Source of the DNA: SM23-73-3 sp965369445
GTDB lineage: Bacteria; Zixibacteria; MSB-5A5; SM1-73
Direction: 5' to 3'
Assembly: GCA_965369445.1 (NCBI GenBank)
Contig: CBDUQU010000106.1
Span: 1 to 11,067, forward strand
DNA: 11,067 bases
Shown here: in pieces, positions 7,094 to 11,067 of the stretch
Layout of the letters: each line of letters opens with the position of its first letter
Numbering within the stretch: position 1 is the stretch's first letter
Position numbers and translations under genes: made by a program
The notes under the pieces: generated by a model
Told to the model about the DNA's origin: nothing
Databases searched by the model: none
What the model saw: only the letters and a program-made list of their open reading frames with translations

Positions 7094-7339
7094 ATGTCAG
7101 TTGAAGAGAGAGTGAAGAGGATAGTGATTGATCAACTGGGTGTGGAGGAGAGTCAGGTGACCAAAGAGGCCAAATTCGTGGAGGATCTGGGAGCAGATTC
7201 CCTGGACACGGTGGAATTGGTCATGGCCTTAGAGGAGGAATTCAAACTGGAGATTCCGGATGACGAGGCCGAAAAGATATCCACGGTGGGACAGGCCGCT
7301 GAGTATATAGAGGCACACCAATCCAAAGAAGAGAGCTAA
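7094..7339 (+). CDS. acpP: Acyl carrier protein
   Basis: This small acidic protein of 81 residues carries growing acyl chains on a 4'-phosphopantetheine attached to Ser36 in the DLGADSLDTVELVMALEEEF motif (residues 31-50). Helix IV ends with AAEYIEAHQ. It has the strongest ribosome binding site of the cluster (AAGGAGGAG, about six bases before the ATG), as expected for one of the most abundant cell proteins. It is preceded by 153 bp of non-coding DNA, enough for its own promoter or an RNA processing site, although I could not identify either with confidence. fabF follows after 13 bp. Confidence 0.98.
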   Translation: MSVEERVKRIVIDQLGVEESQVTKEAKFVEDLGADSLDTVELVMALEEEFKLEIPDDEAEKISTVGQAAEYIEAHQSKEES

Positions 7340-7352
7340 AACGAGGTTATCC

Positions 7353-8612
7353 ATGAGTAGTTCCGTCGTCCCTTTAAGCCGGGTTGTGGTAACCGGGATG
7401 GGAGCGTTAACCCCGGTGGGTAACTCGGTGGAGGAATTCTGGAAAAGTCTCAAAGATGGCGTCTCCGGCATCAGCCGGGTGACCCGGTTTGACCCCTCCC
7501 GGTTCACCAGCCAGATCGTGGGAGAGGTGAAGGACTTCGACGCCACAAAGTACATGGAGAAAAAAGAGGCCAGGAGGATGGATTTGGTCCAGCAATATGC
7601 CGTGGCCTCTGCCCGGGAAGCCTTTGACCACTCCAGCCTGGGCTCAGATTCTTTCGATCCGGAGAGGGCAGGTGTGGTGGTGGGAAGTGGAATCGGAGGG
7701 ATAGAGACTTTTGAGAAGCAGCATGCCAATCTCCTAAACCAGGGTCCTGGTCGGGTCAGCCCGTTCTTCATTCCCATGATGATCATCGACCTGTGTGCCG
7801 GTTTGATCTCCATGCGGTTCAATTTCAAGGGGCCCAACTACGCCACCGTCTCCGCCTGTGCCTCCGGCGCTCACGCCATCGCCGACGGCTTTAAGATTAT
7901 CCAGCGGGGAGAGGCCGATGTGATGATCACCGGGGGAAGTGAAGCCGCAATCACCCCCACCGCCCTAGCCGGATTCTGCTCGGCTCGAGCCCTGTCCACG
8001 CGCAATGATGAACCCCACAAGGCCTCCCGTCCCTTTGACAAGGAACGGGACGGATTCGTCATGGGAGAGGGTGCGGGAATAGTGATTCTGGAGAGCCTGG
8101 AGCATGCTCAAAAGAGAGGTGCTAGAATATTCGCCGAGATTGTGGGCGCGGGTCAGACTGCAGATGCCTACCACATGACAGCTCCGGCTCCCGGAGGCGA
8201 GGGAGCCATCAGGGCCATGAGGCTGGCTTTACAGGACGCCGGTCTGGATGCGGAAGCGGTGGACTACATTAACTCCCACGGAACCTCCACCGACTTAAAC
8301 GACGCGACCGAAACCCAGGCCATAAAGGTGACGTTCGGAGAGAGAGCCAGGAAGATTCCGGTAAACTCCACCAAATCGATGGTCGGCCATCTGCTGGGAG
8401 CGGGTGGAGCGGTGGAGTTGATTGCCACCATCAAGTCGATCCAGGAGGGAATCCTCCACCCCACGGTGAATTATGAGTTTCCAGACCCGGAGTGCGACTT
8501 AGACTATGTACCCAATCAAATGCGAAAAGTCGAGGTAAATGCCGCCATCAGCAACTCCTTTGGATTCGGTGGGCACAACATCTGCATCGCAGTGAGCAAA
8601 TTCGTTCCCTGA
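7353..8612 (+). CDS. fabF: 3-oxoacyl-ACP synthase II
   Basis: FabF condenses acyl-ACP with malonyl-ACP (decarboxylating Claisen condensation), the elongation step of type II fatty-acid synthesis. The 419 residues are of usual length. The thiolase-fold active site is complete: Cys169 in VSACASGAHAI, His309 in NSHGTSTDLND, Lys341 and His346 in KSMVGHLLGAGGAVE, and the C-terminal NSFGFGGHN loop. A GAGG lies six bases upstream of the ATG, and the 13-bp gap to acpP indicates co-translation. With fabH reduced to a remnant next door, FabF is the only intact condensing enzyme in this window. Whether it also takes part in initiation cannot be told from sequence. Confidence 0.97.
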   Translation: MSSSVVPLSRVVVTGMGALTPVGNSVEEFWKSLKDGVSGISRVTRFDPSRFTSQIVGEVKDFDATKYMEKKEARRMDLVQQYAVASAREAFDHSSLGSDSFDPERAGVVVGSGIGGIETFEKQHANLLNQGPGRVSPFFIPMMIIDLCAGLISMRFNFKGPNYATVSACASGAHAIADGFKIIQRGEADVMITGGSEAAITPTALAGFCSARALSTRNDEPHKASRPFDKERDGFVMGEGAGIVILESLEHAQKRGARIFAEIVGAGQTADAYHMTAPAPGGEGAIRAMRLALQDAGLDAEAVDYINSHGTSTDLNDATETQAIKVTFGERARKIPVNSTKSMVGHLLGAGGAVELIATIKSIQEGILHPTVNYEFPDPECDLDYVPNQMRKVEVNAAISNSFGFGGHNICIAVSKFVP

Positions 8613-8950
8613 GATCTTCCAGTGTCACCTGAGAGTCGGGAAGAGACCGTGATTGCTCCGGTTTGGCTTTGAATCTGAACGCGAGGTTTGCCCGGGCACA
8701 GGGAGAAGCTAAAAAGAGCCTTTCTTCTCGTGGCTCCCAAGGCCGTCATTCTTGGCTGTCGGCTTAATCGGTTGCGACATGACGAATGAATCTGAGTTAG
8801 GCTTCTTCCTCCTCTGAGGAGACCTTGCGGTTCTCTTTGCCTCCTGGCGGTAACAGATACGTTAAAACCTGCTTTGTCCGTGACCAATTGAAGGTCTAAT
8901 TCGTACAGTTTTCTGTTCGGTTTTGATTCTCCAAAATCAGGCAACGACCC
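8613..8950. other. Intergenic region between fabF and rnc, no gene recognised
   Basis: These 338 bp show no coding pattern that I recognise on either strand; the 142-codon leftward open frame across it has atypical composition and no family signature. Small inverted repeats are visible: GAGCC 8716-8720 / GGCTC 8732-8736, CCAAG 8737-8741 / CTTGG 8751-8755, and CTCCTC/GAGGAG around 8815. None has a following T-run, so no rho-independent terminator can be called. It may hold the end of the fab transcript and a separate promoter for rnc, or the leader target that RNase III often uses for self-regulation; this last point is family knowledge, not seen here. Confidence 0.5.
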
Positions 8951-9739
8951 ATGTGGCTCCGTCTTCCCACATTCTTAAGAAGGTTATTCACCAGGAAGGG
9001 TAGGTTCAAAAGCTACCGGGAGCTGGAAAAAAAGCTGGGTTATGGTTTTGTAAATCTGGAGCTTCTCAGTCGAGCCTTGACTCACAGATCCTACATCCAC
9101 ACCCCGGAGAATGAGGATCTGCGGGCCAACGAGAGGTTGGAGTTCCTGGGTGATTCGGTTTTGGGAATGGTGACCAGCAGATTCCTGTTTGAGCACTTCC
9201 CGGACAAAAGCGAAGGCGATCTGACCAAACTCAAGTCCACCCTGGTGAGTGAGGCTAACCTCAGCCGAATCGCCAAGTCGATCTCCTTAGGCAAGTATCT
9301 CAACGTCAGTGAGGAGGAGGAGAAGTCCGGGGGAAGGGAGAGAAACTCCATTGTCTCGGACGCCTATGAGGCCGTCATCGGCGCCGTCTTCATAGACGGG
9401 GGTCTGGCTCCTGCGGAGAGGATGATCCGGAATCAGATACTAAGAAGATACCTGGAGATAACCACCGACCGGGCCTTTCACAATTACAAGGGGGAGCTTC
9501 TGGAGTACATGCAGGCCCTGGGATTGGGATTGCCCCGATATGACGTGCTGGAGGAGGAGGGACCGGATCATCAGAAAAGGTTCACCATCGCCGTTTCGGT
9601 CAAGGGAAGGCAGTTGGGAAAGGGAGTGGGAAAAAACAAAAAAGAGGCAGAGCAAAGGGCGGCCAGAATGACCCTGGAGAATATCGACTCGGTGTTCAAG
9701 GATATCAAGCCGGGCAACCAAAATCTTCCCACCGATTGA
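8951..9739 (+). CDS. rnc: Ribonuclease III
   Basis: RNase III cleaves double-stranded RNA, including 30S rRNA precursor and structured mRNA leaders. The 262-residue product has the catalytic domain at about residues 20-165, with the signature NERLEFLGDSVLG (Glu64, Asp68 and neighbours). The second metal-binding segment is SDAYEAVIGAVFIDGG (Asp137, Glu140). The C-terminal double-stranded RNA-binding domain spans about residues 179-247, ending GKNKKEAEQRAARMTLENI. A short basic N-terminal extension (RLPTFLRRLFTRKGR) precedes the catalytic domain, and the product is somewhat longer than the 226-residue E. coli enzyme. The ATG start lacks a strong Shine-Dalgarno (only CAGG about nine bases upstream). 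Position after fabF is common in many bacteria. Confidence 0.96.
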   Translation: MWLRLPTFLRRLFTRKGRFKSYRELEKKLGYGFVNLELLSRALTHRSYIHTPENEDLRANERLEFLGDSVLGMVTSRFLFEHFPDKSEGDLTKLKSTLVSEANLSRIAKSISLGKYLNVSEEEEKSGGRERNSIVSDAYEAVIGAVFIDGGLAPAERMIRNQILRRYLEITTDRAFHNYKGELLEYMQALGLGLPRYDVLEEEGPDHQKRFTIAVSVKGRQLGKGVGKNKKEAEQRAARMTLENIDSVFKDIKPGNQNLPTD

Positions 9740-9753
9740 ATCAATTGCAAAAG

Positions 9754-10605
9754 ATGGGTAGCTGGCGAATAATCTACACCGGCGCAAACGACGCCTTCTT
9801 TAATATGGCTTTGGATGAGGCGCTGCTTCTTTCCTGCCAGAGGGGATCGTCCCCCCCGGTTCTTCGTCTCTACCTGTGGAGCCCGCCTGCTGTATCCTTC
9901 GGTTACTTGCAACGTGCTGACAAAACGGTTGATCTCAAGAAATGCGAAGACAGGGGCATCCAGATGGTGAGAAGAATCACCGGGGGAAGAGCAGTCCTGC
10001 ACGAAGATGAGATCACCTACAGCGTGTGTGCCGCCACGGACGATTTCCCTCAACTGGGCAATAACACCCTCCAGACCTATCAGAAAATAAGCTTAGCCTT
10101 TTTAGAGTCATTGCGCATCCTGGGGATCGACGGCGAATGGGTCAGACCATCTTCCAAACGTAAGCCTCCTTCCTTCGATCCCGGTCTATCCAAACCTTGT
10201 TTCGCGAGCAGTTCCAGATACGAGATAACGGTGGGAGGAAAGAAGCTGATCGGAAGCGCGCAGAGGCGTTTCTCCCTCCAATCCGGTGAGGGCAGAAGAT
10301 ACAGCTTCATCCAGCACGGTTCGATCCTGACCGGAAAGGGAAGACACAGCCTGGCTGAGCTTCTGCCCGGGGATCATGCAGTGGAAAAGATGAGGCGGAG
10401 CTTAGAGTGCAGAGCAACTGACATAGAGCAGGTCGCGAAAAGGAGAGTTACACCGGAGGAGATGGTCTCGGCCTTAAAGTTGGGTTTCGAAAAGGTCTTC
10501 ACCTCCCGGATGGAGGATTCGGAGACTTCCGGAGAAGAGCTTGAGACTGCCCTGAACTTGAAAGAGAAGAAGTACCTTCGCGACGAGTGGAATCTGCTGA
10601 GATGA
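9754..10605 (+). CDS. lipM: Octanoyltransferase, LipM type (lipoate-protein ligase A family)
   Basis: Members of this family transfer octanoyl from octanoyl-ACP to lipoyl domains or GcvH in lipoate synthesis. From ATG 9754 the product has 283 residues with NMALDEALL near the N-terminus, RRITGGRAVLHEDEITYSV, the Cys149 region KPCFASSSRYEITVGGKKLIGSAQRR, IQHGSIL and a C-terminal KYLRDEWN. Cys149 aligns with the acyl-accepting Cys150 of B. subtilis LipM, and the ending resembles LipM, so I prefer this to LplA ligase or LipL. A TTG at 9736 is an alternative start: it adds six residues and overlaps the rnc stop as TTGA. Neither start has a clear Shine-Dalgarno, so translation may be coupled to rnc. 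Its substrate, octanoyl-ACP, is made by the fab genes upstream. Confidence 0.88.
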   Translation: MGSWRIIYTGANDAFFNMALDEALLLSCQRGSSPPVLRLYLWSPPAVSFGYLQRADKTVDLKKCEDRGIQMVRRITGGRAVLHEDEITYSVCAATDDFPQLGNNTLQTYQKISLAFLESLRILGIDGEWVRPSSKRKPPSFDPGLSKPCFASSSRYEITVGGKKLIGSAQRRFSLQSGEGRRYSFIQHGSILTGKGRHSLAELLPGDHAVEKMRRSLECRATDIEQVAKRRVTPEEMVSALKLGFEKVFTSRMEDSETSGEELETALNLKEKKYLRDEWNLLR

Positions 10606-10741
10606 CGCTCTTCCGCTTCCCGTCCCATACCACCTGGCATCTTTCGAAGATTCTTGCCCTTACGACAGAAGATTCGTCTGTTTCTGCGAATGTTGTAATT
10701 CGGTTCATTTCAAGACGATAGGAAGACCACCAGATATCTTG

Positions 10742-10791
10742 TCGCAGATTCCTGCGAGAACCACGAAGGATTGGGAGTTTGCGATCCTTCG
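10742..10791. other. Two consecutive perfect hairpins downstream of lipM
   Basis: TCGCAG (10742-10747) and CTGCGA (10752-10757) form a 6-bp stem with a 4-base loop. CGAAGGAT (10764-10771) and ATCCTTCG (10784-10791) form an 8-bp stem with a 12-base loop. They are separated by six bases. No T-run follows, so a simple rho-independent terminator is unlikely. They may mark the end of the lipM transcript, an RNA processing site or a structured leader. Confidence 0.45.
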
Positions 10792-11037
10792 GCGCTTTCA
10801 CTTGGACTGTAACTGCTTGGTAACGTTGGAATTATCGCATCAAACGAAATTCCTGTGCCAAGAGATTTTCGGTATGAATTTTGTTTCTCTCCAGCCATGT
10901 CGTCTTGTATGGTTTGGTGAAGGCAAGGTTGCTGTTTCGTTTTTCGTTGGTGTACACAAAAAGAAATTCCGTTCCGGCGACTAGCCCGGTGCGAGGAGAG
11001 CTTTTGTTTTCTGCGGCCACCAGAGTTCAAAATTCAT

Positions 11038-11067
11038 AGGAGGTGGTTTGAAGCCAACTTTTTTAAA
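11038..11067 (+). other. Strong Shine-Dalgarno and possible start of a next gene at the window edge
   Basis: AGGAGGTGG at 11038-11046 matches the anti-Shine-Dalgarno almost perfectly and resembles the site used by the peptidase gene (GGAGGTGGTTAG-ATG). A TTG at 11048-11050 would open a frame (MKPTFL...) to the edge, but its spacing to the Shine-Dalgarno is short. The true start could lie beyond the window. Confidence 0.3.

Larger units (their letters stand above)
10606..11067. other. Long intergenic region after lipM with inverted repeats, no gene recognised
   Basis: About 440 bp without a recognisable protein on either strand; short open frames up to 106 codons exist but have no family motifs, no ribosome binding site and unusual composition. 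It contains two neighbouring perfect hairpins (10742-10757 and 10764-10791) and is richer in T and A toward its right end. It finishes with a strong Shine-Dalgarno, so part of it is probably the leader of a next + strand gene. Confidence 0.5.

Noticed and set aside
8516..8944. Leftward 142-codon open frame over the end of fabF and the following gap
   Set aside because: It overlaps fabF antisense, begins just before rnc, and shows no family motif or credible ribosome binding site.
10710..11030. Leftward open frames of 62-106 codons in the last intergenic region
   Set aside because: Low-complexity, Ser/Arg-rich random-like translation and overlapping alternatives in other frames; no ribosome binding site or motif.

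Overview
The window holds the fatty-acid/phospholipid synthesis cluster of a bacterium, transcribed on the + strand, with part of a large secreted peptidase gene divergently transcribed on its left. The gene order yceD(DUF177)-rpmF-plsX-[fabH]-fabD-fabG-acpP-fabF-rnc is a classic bacterial arrangement. The secreted multi-repeat C25 (gingipain-family) peptidase, the moderate GC content and the use of GTG/TTG starts would fit one of the uncultured lineages around the FCB superphylum (for example Zixibacteria, WOR-3 or TA06-like groups). That placement is an inference, and nothing in the window fixes the taxon.

Left part (1-2719, - strand): a 906-codon open reading frame that runs off the left edge without a stop. 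It encodes a signal peptide, a C25-type cysteine peptidase domain (His282/Cys322), about six sialidase/BNR-like repeats of roughly 53 residues, and the start of an FG-GAP/VCBS-type array made of nearly identical 147-bp (49-residue) tandem units. The divergent intergenic region 2720-3085 contains a good sigma70-type promoter pointing right. It is placed so that the first gene of the cluster would be made from a leaderless or almost leaderless mRNA.

Central part (3086-8612, + strand): DUF177 protein and ribosomal protein L32, then PlsX (acyl-phosphate synthesis), FabD (malonyl transfer to ACP), FabG (ketoacyl reduction), ACP (the carrier) and FabF (chain elongation). The place where fabH (initiating ketoacyl-ACP synthase III) normally sits is occupied by only about 210 bp. 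These read as a FabH-like N-terminus of about 12 codons joined directly to the last 45-50 codons of FabH, with an additional one-base frameshift. This is a fabH deletion scar, and it is the most notable observation in the window.

Right part (8613-11067): a 338-bp non-coding gap, then rnc (RNase III) tightly followed by a LipM-type octanoyltransferase gene, whose substrate octanoyl-ACP is a product of the pathway encoded upstream. The last 460 bp contain no recognisable gene. They carry two perfect inverted repeats and end in a strong Shine-Dalgarno sequence, which suggests that another + strand gene starts at the very edge. I see no tRNA, rRNA, CRISPR array, insertion sequence or prophage gene.
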